DNA of 64,000 bases from Primulina eburnea (Eukaryota; Streptophyta; Magnoliopsida; Lamiales; Gesneriaceae), in NCBI RefSeq assembly GCF_022965805.1, contig NC_133105.1:32493233-32557232 (forward strand). Direction: 5' to 3'. Positions 11,101 to 22,972 of this stretch are shown one piece after another. The notes under the pieces were generated by a model. The model ran no database searches, was not told the origin of the DNA, and saw only the letters and a program-made list of their open reading frames with translations. The translations under genes were made by a program, and so were the position numbers. The first letter of the stretch is position 1. Each line of letters begins with the position of its first letter.

Positions 11101-12555
11101 AGCGTTGGTTATTCGATCTACTTTGACGGATAGGATCCGTAGCGAGCAGGCGACTGATGTGCAGTTGCTAGAGTTGAGAGCTAGAGCTGAAGAGAGGGGT
11201 AATTCAGAGTTTGGTTTGAATGGTGATGGTTTGGTGACTTTCAGAGGCCGTATTTGTGTTCCTGTTGGTGATGATATTCGACGAGACATTCTGACAGAGG
11301 CTCATACCGCACCTTATTCGATTCATCCAGGCAGTACGAAGATGTATCAGGATCTTCGTCGACTCTACTGGTGGCCAGGTATGAAGAAAGATATTGCTCT
11401 GTTCATTTCTCAGTGCCTTACTTGTCAGCAGGTGAAGATTGAGCATCAGAGACCTGCTGGGACATTGCTATCATTGCCGATTCCTCAGTGGAAGTGGGAG
11501 CATATTACGATGGATTTCGTGACTGGTCTTCCCAGAGTTCAGAGAGGTTATAATTCCATTTGGGTCATCGTTGATCGATTGACTAAGTCAGCGCACTTTC
11601 TCCCAGTCAAGACGACGTACTCCATGAATCAGTACGCCGAGGACTTCATTGCAGAGATTGTTAGACTTCACGGTGTCCCTGTGTCGATTGTGTCTGATCG
11701 TGATCCCAGATTTACCTCCGAGTTTTGGAAGAGTTTGCACAGAGCTTTGGGTTCACGGTTAGCATTTAGTACAGCTTATCACCCTCAGAGCGACGGTCAG
11801 TCAGAGAGGGTCATTCAGATTCTTGAGGATATGCTCAGAGCTTGTACTATTGACTATTCTGGTAGCTGGGATTCTAAATTGCCACTTGTGGAGTTCACGT
11901 ACAACAATAGCTACCAGGCGTCGATTGGCATGGCTACCGTATGAGGCACTTTATGGCAGGAAGTGCAGATCGCCTTTGTTTTGGGATGAGGTTGGAGAGA
12001 GGAAGATGTTGGGACCAGAGTTAGGTCCAGCAGACGGCTGATGTTGTTGCTGTGATACGAGAGAGGATGAAGACTGCTCAGTCCAGACAGAAGAGCTATG
12101 CAGATGTTCGTCGTAGGCCTTTGCAGTTCGAGGTTGGCGATCACGTGTTCTTGAAGATTGCACCTCTCAAGGGTGTGATGCGATTTGGTAAGAAGGGTAA
12201 GCTGAGTCCGAGGTTTATTGGCCCTTTTGAGATCTTGGACAGAGTTGGTGACCGAGCCTACAGATTAGCCCTATCGCCCGATCTGGACAGAGTCCATAAT
12301 GTGTTTCATGTTTCGATGCTCAGGAAGTATATTGCAGATCCTTCCCATGTTCTTCGCCACGAGCCATTGGACTTGACGCCGAATTTGACGTACCAAGAGA
12401 TTCCGGTCCAGAATTTGGATCGCACAGTCAGAGTATTGAGGAACAAAGAGATCGGCATCGTTAAAGTCCTTTGGAGGAACCATTTGATAGAAGAGGCTAC
12501 GTGGGAACCAGAGGATGAGATGAGAGAGAAGTATCCTGAGTTGTTCGTGCAGTGA
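8127..12555 (+). pseudogene. gag-pol: gag-pol polyprotein of element A, broken by three 1-base indels
   Basis: Starts at ATG 8127 (MPPKRKAAEGED), at the same place as in B. Gag capsid region at about residues 75-220; zinc knuckle CYRCGAAGHVARNC near 308; protease LIDTGATHSFMS near 362; RT from about 530. Then come RT motif FIDDILIYS (near 10220), RNase [14 protein letters not shown] (near 10660), integrase H-H-C-C (11300-11430), catalytic Asp in TMDFVTGLP (near 11512), Asp in VSDRDPRF (near 11695), Glu in DGQSERV (near 11805), and a chromodomain-like tail (VKVLWRNHLIEEATWEP, 12450-12555). Frame breaks: a lost G at about 9878, an extra base at about 11935, and another at about 12026. There are no premature stops otherwise. 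No intron separates gag from protease here, unlike in D and E. Confidence 0.95.
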
Positions 12556-12582
12556 CGTCAATTTCGCGGACGAAATTCCTCT

Positions 12583-12594
12583 AAGGAGGGGAGA
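12583..12594 (+). other. Polypurine tract of A
   Basis: AAGGAGGGGAGA, one base before the TG of the 3' LTR. This is the primer for plus-strand DNA synthesis. Confidence 0.92.
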
Positions 12595-12794
12595 TTGTAA
12601 TAGCCGAGCCCGGTGTACGGTACGGTTTAAGCTTTACTTGTTATTTGGGTTTTATGATTAGATGTTAGAGTTGTGTTTTGGGCCATAGTATTATTGGTTA
12701 TTGTTTTATTGAGGTATTAGTTGGTGTTGATTGTTCGTTTCAGCGTTTCGGATCGATTTTAGTGGCTTAATTACTGTTCATTGCCGTAGCTTGA

Positions 12795-13010
12795 GTGCAC
12801 CCGCGCTCTTAGAGGAGTGCCTCCGCGGTGTACTATTCATCATTTTAGAATTTGAAGGCCGTGGCATGACCGCACCCGCGGCAGTGCAAGGACCGCACCC
12901 GGGCACCCGCGGTAATTGCAGCACCGCACCCGCGGTGTTCGTGCATGGGATTTTGTTGGTTGGCCGAAGGCATAGCGAACCCGCGGTGCTTGTGTGACCG
13001 CACCCGCGGT
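12795..13010 (+). promoter_or_regulatory. Motif array in the 3' LTR of A
   Basis: Same array as at 6611-6820, with an extra GGGCACCC insertion near 12900 and single-base changes in several copies. The array is changing faster than the rest of the LTR. Confidence 0.8.
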
Positions 13011-13207
13011 GAAGGTATGGGCGAGTTTTTAAGTTGCTTTTTGGGAGTTGTTGGCCATACCTACCTTATCTTCTATCTTCATTTCTCGATTTTCCTCTCT
13101 AGAACAAGGGTTTTCTTCATTTTCTATTGCTTCCTACCTTTGATTCTTGGGTTTATTTGGATTTCCGACTTGAGATCGACGTTCTCCAGTGGTATAAGGA
13201 AGCTTAG

Positions 13208-13347
13208 GTAAGTTTTTGGTGCGATTCTATCATGGTTTTGGGAATGAGTTGTTATAGGGTGTTGTTATTGTTGGTTTAATGGATTATTTGACTTGTATTT
13301 GTGGATATAGAGTTGATATTGGTGTTGTTTATGGATTATTGTTGTAG
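13208..13347 (+). other. Copy of the putative leader intron in the 3' LTR of A
   Basis: Identical donor AG|GTAAGT and acceptor TTGTTGTAG, again 140 bases. In a 3' LTR this would only matter if transcription started there. Confidence 0.4.
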
Positions 13348-14188
13348 GTGGGGTACCAAGAGTTAGTTTGGAGGTGTTCTATTGGTTTGTAAGTGGAATT
13401 TCATCCTTTTTGCTCACATGATATTATATGTATTGTGTTTTAAAGATTTTAAAGTGATATTCCCTTCAATTGATTCATTGTTATGTATTGATCCCATTGA
13501 TTATCTATTGGAGGCATTGATGTCTCACTATTGTAAAAAGGAAATACAAGAGAAATATGAGATTGTGAAAGGACGGCTTTAAATGCTATTCAGAGTTCAA
13601 ATGTTTTATTGGATTGATTAATCATAGTCAGAGCATTGCATGCAATTAGTTGATCAACGACCATAGGCTTTTATCCCTCAGAGTTATCGGTTTATATCGA
13701 TAGGGATATTAGCACCAGAGCAGAGATACTATTGATATCAATCCAACCAGAGAAAAGAGAATACCATCTTATTGCTATCTTATTGATATGCTATTGCTAC
13801 AGTTATTGCTACAGTATTCACGTTTCAGAGTTGATGGTATTTATGATTTAAAAGCCATGTTTTACAGAGTATACTATGTATCATTGCTATGTTAGAGTTC
13901 CACTTGTTGAGATTTATTCTCATTTCAGTTATTTTCATGTGATGCAGATCAGAGTGGAGGCCCTGGACGTTGACTGTGGATAGGGGTCATATGCATGCAC
14001 CGTTGGAAGGAAGATTTTGACATGATCATAAGAATGATATTTTGTATTTTGTTATGTCATTTAAATGATCATGTATTGCTATTTTGTAAACATTTTTATG
14101 AAATGTATTTTGAAACTCCTTCCATATTTTATTTGAAAGTAAATTTTAAATTCCGCTGTATTTAATTGTAACGGGTCAGGGTGTCACA

Positions 14189-14463
14189 ACAAATCTGTTC
14201 CAATCTTTCTTTGATCATCTTACTGCTGATCAAGAATCACATCTGATTCATACTCAATAATACATATTACCAATTCAAATCAGATAATTAGATAACATGT
14301 ATTTCAAAGCAGTGAAACAAAATCTCATGCTAGCACACACAATGTAAGTCAACATTAAAATAAATCTCATGCTAGCAATCACATGCAAGAGAAGAAACTC
14401 AATCTACCCCGCTCATTCTCTTCTATCTCAGTCTAAAGGATCTATCGCTCTGATACCACCTGT
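14189..14463 (-). other. Leader of complex C between element A and the C 5' LTR, with PBS
   Basis: The first five bases are the ACAAA duplication of A. The remainder is the C leader, which matches the C2 leader at 40440-40684 (both contain a CATCTTACTGCTGATC block). No ORF. The reverse-strand PBS (TGGTATCAGAGC) is at 14447-14458, five bases from the LTR. Confidence 0.88.
14447..14458 (-). other. Primer binding site of complex C (tRNA-Met)
   Basis: The reverse complement is TGGTATCAGAGC. It lies just inside the LTR start at 14464 and fixes the minus-strand direction of the element. Confidence 0.93.
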
Positions 14464-15184
14464 TGTGGGGACCCGGAAGCTAATCATTTTCCTAATCATC
14501 TTTGGGATTTAATTATCAATTAAGATAAACAGGGTCTAAAAATTTTTCTTTTTGAAATGTCAGTGCGGAAGGTAATGGAATCATGCAATTATACAAATCA
14601 GTATAATAATACAAATCTTGTACAACAATTATTCAAACTAGTCTAAGGTTCAACTACTAATTTCCAGTATTAAACCAGGTCTATATCCAAGTCCGTGATC
14701 ACCACTCTAAACTCGTCTTCTCTCATCATCTTCTTGACCATGATCCTGTCCCACATGTTGTCATGCACACATACAAACAAGAGAACAGCCGGATAAATCC
14801 GGTGATAATAAATCCCATTATAAACAATGTATACATGCAATTAACTGAATTAACATAACAACATGCATTATATCTTTGCACATGTATCTAAAATCAAACA
14901 TGTATCAATATTAATCTGTAAATAAAACATGAATCGTAATCTACGAAACATAAATCAATACAAGTCTGTAAATCAAATCTAGTCTCAATATCTAAAACTC
15001 GACTCATCTCTCATTCTAATCTAGGGATCCCGGTGAATAGAATGTAACTAATCTCCCATATATCTCTTACATTTGGGGTGGTTGAAATTGATACGTTCCT
15101 ATTTACGGACTTGGCCCTCGCTGTATCGAATATCTATGATAAGAGCGACTCTACTCATAATCACCTCGATACGACCAAATGTCC
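14464..15184 (-). repeat. Middle LTR of complex C, left part (3' half of the LTR)
   Basis: Begins TGTGGGGACCCGGAAGC and matches 545-1270 nearly base for base. Element B interrupts it at 15185, inside the block CCAAACG-CCCGGT of the sister LTR. The LTR resumes at 22978. Confidence 0.92.
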
Positions 15185-15410
15185 TGTAATAGCCGAGCCC
15201 GGTGTATGGTACGGTTTAAGTTTTCGTTTGTTATGGATTTATTGATTAAGTTTAAGTTTAGTTGTGATGTTAAGAGTTGTGTTTATGGGTTATAGTATGA
15301 TTGGTTATAGTTGCTTGGTGGTTTTGATGTTGTTAGTTGGTGTTGGTTATTTCGTTTCAGTGTTTCGGATCGATTTTAGTTGCATTGGTATGTTTCTTGG
15401 CCGTGACTTC

Positions 15411-15638
15411 ACCGCACCCGCGATAGTGCAAGCAGCGCCCCCGCGGTCTACTGTTCAGAATTTTGATGGATTAGTCGAAGCCACACCGCACCCGCAGTGT
15501 GGAGGACACCGCAGCCGCGGTGCAACACCGCACCCGCGGTGATTGTAGGACCGCACCCGCGGTCATCGTTTTCCAGAATTTAGTGGAGTTGCCGTGAGCT
15601 TGGCGCACCCGCGGTAGAGTTGGAGCGCACCCGCGGTC
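15411..15638 (+). promoter_or_regulatory. Motif array in the 5' LTR of B
   Basis: About eight ACCGCACCCGCGGT-type copies in 230 bases, some with the longer arms GACCGC...GCGGTC. Two more copies than in B's own 3' LTR, so units are gained and lost. Confidence 0.8.
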
Positions 15639-15833
15639 ACGCGCAGATCGAGATTTTAAGTGCTTTATTTGAGTGGTTGGCTTCATTTTACTCATTTCTC
15701 CCCCTTTCTTTTTGACATTTCTCTCTAGAGGCTAGGGTTTTCCCTCATTTCTTTCACTTCCTACCTTCGATGCAAGCTTCTAGTCGGTGATTTGAGTTGA
15801 GATCGAAGTTCTCCTTGGTGCTAGGAAGCTAAG

Positions 15834-15974
15834 GTAAAATTTTTGTGTTGTTATTTCTTGGTTTTGGAGGAGAGATGATATGGGTTTGTTGTATTTGTGT
15901 GATTTATGGATTATTTGGAATGGGTTCTTGATTATTGGGATGTTGATGGTGTTATTTTTGGATTATTGTTGTAG
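15834..15974 (+). other. Putative leader intron in the 5' LTR of B
   Basis: AAG|GTAAAATTTT donor and GGATTATTGTTGTAG acceptor, 141 bases apart, matching the 140-base interval in A. The acceptor region is identical to A while the interior differs. Confidence 0.45.
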
Positions 15975-16796
15975 GATTTCAACCAAGGAGTTAGATTCAA
16001 GTGTTCTTGTGGTTTGTAAGTGGAATTTCACCCTTGTGCTCACATGATAGTATATGTATTGTATTTCAAGAGTTTTATTGTGATATTCCCTTCCATTTGA
16101 TTCATAGTATGTATTGATTCACTTGTTATGTATATTAGAGGCATTTCATGTCTCAATTATTGAAAAGGGAATACAAGAGAAAAGAAAGAGTATTCAAAGT
16201 GTTTGTTAATGCCATAGAGAGAGTTTAAATGTTTTATTTGGATTGATAGATACATAGTCAGATATTGCATGCAATCAGTTGATCAACGACCAAAGGCTTA
16301 TATCCCTCAGAGTAATCGATTTATATCGATGGGATATAAGTGAGAGACAGAGATACTATTGATATCAATCCAACCAGAGTAAAGAGAAATACCATCTTAT
16401 TGCTATGCTATTGCTATGATATTTATTTCAGATTTGATGGTATTTATGATTTCAAAGCTATGTTTTTCAGAGTATGTTATGTCATTGCTATGTAAGAGTT
16501 CCACTTGCTGATTTTTATACTCATTTCAGTTATTTCATGTGATGCAGATAAGAGCGACGGACCGGGACGTTGACTGTGGACAGGGGGTCATATGCATGCC
16601 ATGTTGGAAGGAAGATTTTTGGACATGATCATAGGAATGATATTTTGTATTTTGCTTTGTCATTTAAATGATCATGTATATATTTTATTGTAAAGATGTT
16701 TGAAGAAATGTATTTTGAAACTCCTTCCATATATTTGAAAGAAAATTTTATTTCCGCTGTGTTTTTATTATAAACGGGCCGAGGTGTCACATTTAG

Positions 16797-16808
16797 TGGT
16801 ATCAGAGC
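16797..16808 (+). other. Primer binding site of B (tRNA-Met)
   Basis: TGGTATCAGAGC, five bases after the 5' LTR, as in A. Confidence 0.93.
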
Positions 16809-16925
16809 CGTGTTCTTTGGACCAATGCATATGACTTCGTCTATTTTCAATTGTCCGGGTATGTTTTCTTTGGCATATATCCATTGTTATCTATTGATTT
16901 ACTTTTTGTGAGCACATTGTAGAGT

Positions 16926-19900
16926 ATGCCTCCTAAGCGTAAGGCGTCAGAGGGTGAGGATATTTCTTCCTCGAGAGTTGTCGACGAGTTCGGCAAGTTG
17001 CTTAAAGAGCAGGCCAAAGTCCATAGTGAACATATCCAGCAGTTGCTTCGATTGCAAGGAGCAGGCAGGGCAGAGGTCAAGGTAGAGAGCAAGTTGCTCA
17101 GGTTGTTGGTACTGATGCCATCTTTTCTGCTTTCAAGAGGATGGATCCGCCAGAGTATGCAGGGAGCACCGATCCTTTAGTTGCTGTAGAGTGGATCAAG
17201 GCTCTTGAAGCTATCTTCGACCATCTCCAGTATGAGGATAAAGACAGGATCAGCTGTGCGGTATTCATGTTGGTAAAGGCTGCACGTATCTGGTGGAATG
17301 CCACTAAGGTTGGTGTGAATGTTTCAACACTGAAGTGGTCAGAGTTCACTGATTTGTTCTATGACAAGTACTTTCCCGACGCACTCCGAGCTAGGAAGGT
17401 GACAGAGTTTCTGGAGCTTCGTCAGGGAGGCATGAACGTTGATGAGTACATTCTCAAGTTCGAGGAGGGTTGTCTTTTTGCTCCGTATATTGCTTCTAAC
17501 GACAAGGACAAAGGTGATTCGAGGCCTTAGAGCAGAGATTCGAAGGGATATCAACATGTCCAAAGCTGTGACTTTTAAAGAGATCGTGTCTAAGGCGTTG
17601 TTGGCCGAACAAGACGAGAAGGATATCACCAGGGGGAGGCAAGAGAGGCATCAAGCTATTGCTCAGAGAGGCCATAGTTCAAGTCAGCGAGGCAGGGATC
17701 GATTCAAGGGGAAAGGCAAGATGGAGTCGAGTCCTAGACCACCGTCAGTTCCAGTTGTTCCATCTGATCCCGAGAAGCCTTTGTGTCCTAAGTGCGGTAG
17801 ACTTCATAGAGGAGAGTGCAGATTTGGCACTCATTCTTGTTATCTTTGTGGCACGGCAGACCACATTGCCAGAGATTGTCCCAGAGGAGCTAACCAGAGA
17901 AGGTGCAGGGTCGCATCTTTACGATGAGCAAGGAAGGTATTAACCATGATTCTTCTGTGATCTCTAGCACTATTTTGATTTCAGGCAGGGTAGCTACGAC
18001 GTTGATTGATACTGGTGCTACTCATTCTTTTATGTCTGAATTGTTTTTGAGATCTTTGGGTATAGTTCCTTCTGTTCTTCCCCTCCAGTTGAATGTTTTA
18101 TTGCCTTCGAGGGACGTGTTGTGCCCGACAGTTTATTGTTTTTGCAATGCATGTTCATATTGAGGAGCGAGTTGTTTTTGCTGATTTGATTGTTATCCCG
18201 ATGGTTGCCTTTGATGTTATTCTTGGCATGAATTGGCTGTCGACCTATCGTGCTGTTATTGATTGCGTTGCTAAGACGGTGACCTTTGCAGTTGATAGCA
18301 TTAAGGGAGGAGTGCTAGCCAGTGCAGGTACTTCGCTGGTCCTTCCTTTTATTTCTTGTCTTCAGGCTGAGAAGTTGCTGTGTAGAGGTTGTGATGTGTT
18401 TCTGGCTTCGATTGTGGATGTGGATAGATTGATTAAGTTGAATATTGATGATATCAATGTTGTGAGGGAGTTTGCTGATGTGTTTTAGGATGATGTGCCG
18501 GGTTTGCCGCCGGATAGAGATATTGAGTTTGTGATTGATCTAGCTCCAGGTACGGTTCCTATTTCTAAGGCTCCGTACCGAATGGCCCCTACCGAGATGA
18601 AGGAGTTGAAGACGCAGTTGCAGGATCTATTGGACAAAGGTTTTATTCGTCCGAGTTCTTCGCCTTGGGGAGCTCCGGTTCTGTTTGTCAAGAAGAAAGA
18701 TGGGTCTTTGCGGCTGTGTATCGACTATAGGGAGCTCAACAAAGTGACTATCAAGAACAAGTATCTGTTGCCACGGATTGACGATCTATTTGACCAACTT
18801 CAGGGTGCCACTGTATTTTCGAAGATTGATCTTCGGTCTGGCTACTATCAGTTGAAGGTTAGGGAGTCTGATATCCCTAAGACAACGTTCCGGACCAGGT
18901 ATGGTCATTATGAGTTTCTTGTGATGTCTTTTGGTCTAACCAATGCCCCTTCAGTTTTCATGGACTTGATGAACTGTGTGTTCAAGCCTTATTTGGATAG
19001 CTTTGTCATTGTCTTCATCGATGACATTCTGATCTATTCCAAGACCAGAGAACTTCATGCAGAGCATCTTAGAGTGGTTCTTCAGTTGTTGAGAGAGAGG
19101 AGACTGTTTGCTAAGCTGAAGAAGTGTGAGTTCTGGTTGGAGCAGATTTCTTTTCTAGGCCATGTTGTTTCGAAGGATGGCATAGCTGTTGATCCAGCGA
19201 AGATTGAGACGATTCAGAAGTGTCCGATTCCTGCTACTGTATCAGAGGTACGCAGTTTTCTTGGTTTGGCGGTTATTATCGTCGTTTCATTTCAGATTTC
19301 TCCAAGATTGCCCTGCCATTATCCAATCTGACGAGGAAGACTGTGAAGTTCGAGTGGTCCATTGATTGCCAAAGTTCATTTCAAGAGTTGAAGGATAAGT
19401 TGACGACAGCTTCTGTTCTTTCATTGCCCTGTGGTTCAGAGGATTTTGTTGTCTATACCGATGCGTCGAAGAAGGGTCTTGGTGCAGTGCTGATGCAGCG
19501 AGGTAAGGTTATCGCCTATGCTTCTCGCCAGTTGAAAGACTATGAGAAGAATTATCCGACGCACGATTTGGAGCTGGCAGCTGTGATTTTCGCCTTGAAG
19601 ATATGGAGACACTATTTGTTTGGCGAAAAGTGTGAGATTTTCACGGACCACAAGAGTTTGAAGTATCTGTTTTCCCAGAAAGAGCTCAATATGCGGCAGA
19701 GGAGGTGGTTAGAGCTTGTTAAAGACTATGATGTGACTATCAGTTACCACCCGGGGAATGCGAATGTTGTAGCGGACGCTTTGAGCTGTAAGTCGAGTTC
19801 TTCCTTGAGTTCGATGATTCAGAAGCCGTTGTTGTTGGACTTGCAGCGAGAGGAGATTTCTTTGGTAGTCCCTGGAACCATTGCTCGTTTTTCAGCGTTG

Positions 19901-21347
19901 GTCATTCGGGCTACTTTGACGGACAGGATCCGTAGAGAGCAGACTGTTGATGTTCAATTGACAGAGTTGAGGGCCTAGAGCAGAGGAGAGAGGTAACTCA
20001 GAGTTTGGATTGAATGGAGACGGTTTGGTGACTTTCAGAGGCCGTATTTGTGTTCCCGCTGGTGATGATATTCGGCGAGACGTCTTGTCAGAGGCTCATA
20101 CCGCGCCATATTCGATTTATCCAGGCAGCACCAAAATGTATCAGGATCTTCGTGGACTCTATTGTTGGCCAGGTATGAAGAAAGATATTGCCATGTTTAT
20201 TTCTCAGTGCCTAACTTGTCAGCAGGTGAAGATCGAGCATCAGAGACCTGCTGGGACATTGCTATCTTTGTCGATTCCTCAGTGGAAGTGGGAGCATATT
20301 ACGATGGATTTCGTGACTGGTCTTCCCAGGACGCAGAAGAGTTTCAATTCCATTTGGGTTATTGTCGATCGATTGACCAAGTCAGCGCACTTTCTTCCAG
20401 TCAAGACAACGTATTCCATGAACCAGTATGCCGAGGATTATATAGCAGAGATTGTTAGACTTCACGGTGTCCCTGTGTCGATTGTGTCTGATCGTGACCC
20501 TAGATTTACCTCAGAGTTTTGGAAGAGTTTGCACAGAGCCATGGGTTCACGGTTAGCTTTCAGTACAGCTTATCACCCTCAGAGCGACGGTCAGTCAGAG
20601 AGAGTCATTCAGATTCTAGAGGATATGCTCAGAGCTTGTACTATTGATTATCCTGGTAGCTGGGATTCCAAATTGCCTCTTGTTGAGTTCACGTATAATA
20701 ACAGTTACCAGGAGATGATTGGGATGGCACCGTATGAGGCACTTTATGGCAGGAAGTGCAGATCTCCCTTGTATTTGGATGAGGTTGGTGAGAGGAAGAT
20801 GTTGGGACCAGAGTTGGTCGAACAGACAGCCGATGATGTTTCTGTTATCCGTGAGAGGATGAAGACTGCGCAGTCGAGGCAGAAGAGCTATGCAGATGTT
20901 CGTCGTAGACCTTTGCAGTTTGAGGTTGGCGATCACGTGTTTCTGAAGATAGCACCTCTCAAGGGTGTGATGCGGTTTGGTAAGAAGGGCAAGTTGAGTC
21001 CAAGATTTATTGGCCCCTTTGAGATCTTGGACAGAGTTGGTGATCGAGCCTACAGGTTAGCCCTACCGCCAAATCTTTACAGAGTTCACAATGTTTTTCA
21101 TGTTTCGATGCTCAGGAAGTATATTGCGAATCCTTCCCATGTTCTTCGCCACGAGCCATTGGACTTGACGCCGAATTTGACGTACCAAGAGATTCCGGTT
21201 CAGATTCTGGACCGCAAAGTTAAAGTTTTGAGAAACAAAGAGATCGGCATCATTAAAGTTCTTTGGAGGAATCATTTGATCGAAGAGGCCACGTGGGAAC
21301 CGGAGGATGAGATGAGAGAGAAGTATCCTGAGTTGTTCGTGCAGTGA
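16926..21347 (+). pseudogene. gag-pol: gag-pol of element B, multiply broken
   Basis: Start ATG 16926 (MPPKRKASEGED), same as A. Landmarks: capsid from about 17141; zinc knuckle CYLCGTADHIARDC near 17845; protease LIDTGATHSFMS near 18003; RT with FIDDILIYS near 19015; RNase [13 protein letters not shown] near 19460; integrase zinc region near 20100-20230 and catalytic [15 protein letters not shown] and GQSERV to about 20610; chromodomain-like tail ending 21347. Compared with A: a 1-base loss near 17068, an 8-base loss near 17517, a 1-base loss near 17905, a 1-base gain near 18135, TAG for GAG at 18486-18488, a 1-base loss near 19272 and a 1-base gain near 19975. The integrase-to-tail part (20010-21347) is still open. 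It may have one changed metal-region residue but keeps the catalytic triad. Confidence 0.94.
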
Positions 21348-21374
21348 CGTCAATTTCGAGGAAGAAATTCCTCT

Positions 21375-21386
21375 AAGGAGGGGAGA
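21375..21386 (+). other. Polypurine tract of B
   Basis: AAGGAGGGGAGA directly before the 3' LTR, identical to A. Confidence 0.92.
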
Positions 21387-21387
21387 T

Positions 21388-22972
21388 TGTAATAGCCGAG
21401 CCCGGTGTACGGTACGGTTTAAGTTTTCGTTTGTTATGGATTTATTGATTAAGTTTAAGTTTAGTTGTGATGTTAAGAGTTGTGTTTATGGGTTATAGTA
21501 TGATTGGTTATAGTTGCTTGGTTGTTTTGATGTTGTTAGTTGGTGTTGGTTATTTCGTTTCAGTGTTTCGGATCGATTTTAGTTGCATTGGTATGTTTCT
21601 TGGCCGTGACTTCACCGCACCCCCGATGGTGCAAGCAGCGCCCCCGCGGTCTACTGTTCAGAATTTTGATGGATTAGTCGAAGCCACACTGCACCCGCGG
21701 TGTGGCACCGCACCCGCGGTGATTGTAGGACCGCACCCGCGGTCATCGTTTTCCAGAATTTAGTGGAGTTGCCGTGAGCTTGGCGCACCCGCGGTAGAGT
21801 TGGAGCGCACCCGCGGTCGCGCGCAGATCGAGATTTTAAGTGCTTTATTGGAGTGGTTGGCTTCATTTTACTCATTTCTCCCCCTTTCTTTTCTACATTT
21901 CTCTCTAGAGGCTAGGGTTTTCCCTCATTTCTTTCACTTCCTACCTTCGATTCAAGCTTCTAGTCGGTGATTTGAGTTGAGATCGAAGTTCTCCTTGGTG
22001 CTAGGAAGCTAAGGTAAACTTTTGGTTTTGTTATTTCTTGGTTTTGGAGGAGAGATGATATGGGTTTGTTGTATTTGTTGGATTTATGGATTATTTGGCA
22101 TGGGTTCTTGATTATTGGGATGTTGATGGTGTTATTTGTGGATTATTGTTGTAGGATTTCAACCAAGGAGTTAGATTCAAGTGTTCTTGTGGTTTGTAAG
22201 TGGAATTTCACCCTTGTGCTCACATGATAGTATATGTATTGTATTTCAAGAGTTTTATTGTGATATTCCCTTCCATTTGATTCATAGTATGTATTGATTC
22301 ACTTGTTATGTATATTAGAGGCATTTCATGTCTCAATTATTGAAAAGGGAATACAAGAGAAAAGAAAGAGTATTCAAAGTGTTTGTTAATGCCATAGAGA
22401 GAGTTTAAATGTTTTATTTGGATTGATAGATACATAGTCAGATATTGCATGCAATCAGTTGATCAACGACCAAAGGCTTATATCCCTCAGAGTAATCGAT
22501 TTATATCGATGGGATATAAGTGAGAGATAGAGATACTATTGATATCAATCCAACCAGAGTAAAGAGAAATACCATCTTATTGCTATGCTATTGCTATGAT
22601 ATTTATTTCAGAGTTGATGGTATTTATGATTTCAAAGCTATGTTTTTCAGAGTATGTTATGTCATTGCTATGTAAGAGTTCCACTTGCTGAGTTTTACAC
22701 TCATTTCAGTTATTTCATGTGATGCAGATAAGAGCGACGGACCAGGGACGTTGACTGTGGACAGGGGGTCATATGCATGCCATGTTGGAAGGAAGATTTT
22801 TGGACATGATCATAGGAATGATATTTTGTATTTTGCTTTGTCATTTAAATGATCATGTATATATTTTATTGTAAAGATGTTTGAAGAAATGTATTTTGAA
22901 ACTTCTTCCATATATTTGAAAGAAAATTTTATTTCCGCTGTGTTTTTATTATAAACGGGTCGAGGTGTCACA
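21388..22972 (+). repeat. 3' LTR of element B
   Basis: 1585 bases, TG...CA. It contains the shorter motif array (21613-21818) and the leader-intron-like segment after CTAAGGTAAAC near 22014. It ends at the CATCC flank. Confidence 0.94.
21613..21818 (+). promoter_or_regulatory. Motif array in the 3' LTR of B
   Basis: About six ACCGCACCCGCGGT-type copies. It lacks a block of about 35 bases present in the 5' LTR and has CCCCCGATGG where the 5' LTR has CCCGCGATAG. Confidence 0.78.

Larger units (their letters stand above)
6411..14188 (+). mobile_element. Element A: nearly intact Ty3/gypsy chromovirus
   Basis: It is 7778 bases long, with TG...CA LTRs of 1585 and 1593 bases, perfect ACAAA duplication, a tRNA-Met PBS, one gag-pol and a PPT. 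Aligned by eye, the two LTRs differ by about ten substitutions and a few small indels, so the insertion is young. Domain order gag, PR, RT, RH, INT, chromodomain-like tail marks a chromovirus; length and sequence suggest the Tekay/Del group. It sits in the leader of complex C, between PBS and gag. Its only coding defects are three 1-base indels. Confidence 0.95.
12596..14188 (+). repeat. 3' LTR of element A
   Basis: 1593 bases, TG...CA, nearly identical to the 5' LTR. It ends directly at the second ACAAA duplication. It carries its own motif array (12795-13010) and the same donor/acceptor pair (13208-13347). Confidence 0.95.
15185..16791 (+). repeat. 5' LTR of element B
   Basis: TGTAATAGCCGAGCC to GAGGTGTCACA. 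It shares with A the first about 50 bases, the array position, the leader-intron signals and many AT-rich blocks, but is clearly diverged between them. An extra motif-containing block near 15500-15535 is absent from the 3' LTR. Confidence 0.94.
15185..22972 (+). mobile_element. Element B: older relative of A in the same chromovirus family
   Basis: 7788 bases, LTRs of 1607 and 1585 bases, same PBS, PPT and gene order as A. The flanks are TGTCC (15180-15184) and CATCC (22973-22977). The undisturbed sister LTR at 59041 reads CGTCC, so the duplication was CGTCC and each copy has lost its CpG in a different way. The gag-pol carries about six frameshifts and one stop, so it is older than A. It sits in the middle LTR of complex C. 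Confidence 0.94.

Noticed and set aside
14447..14458. tRNA gene fragments suggested by TGGTATCAGAGC
   Set aside because: These are primer binding sites complementary to the tRNA 3' end, adjacent to LTRs; no cloverleaf.
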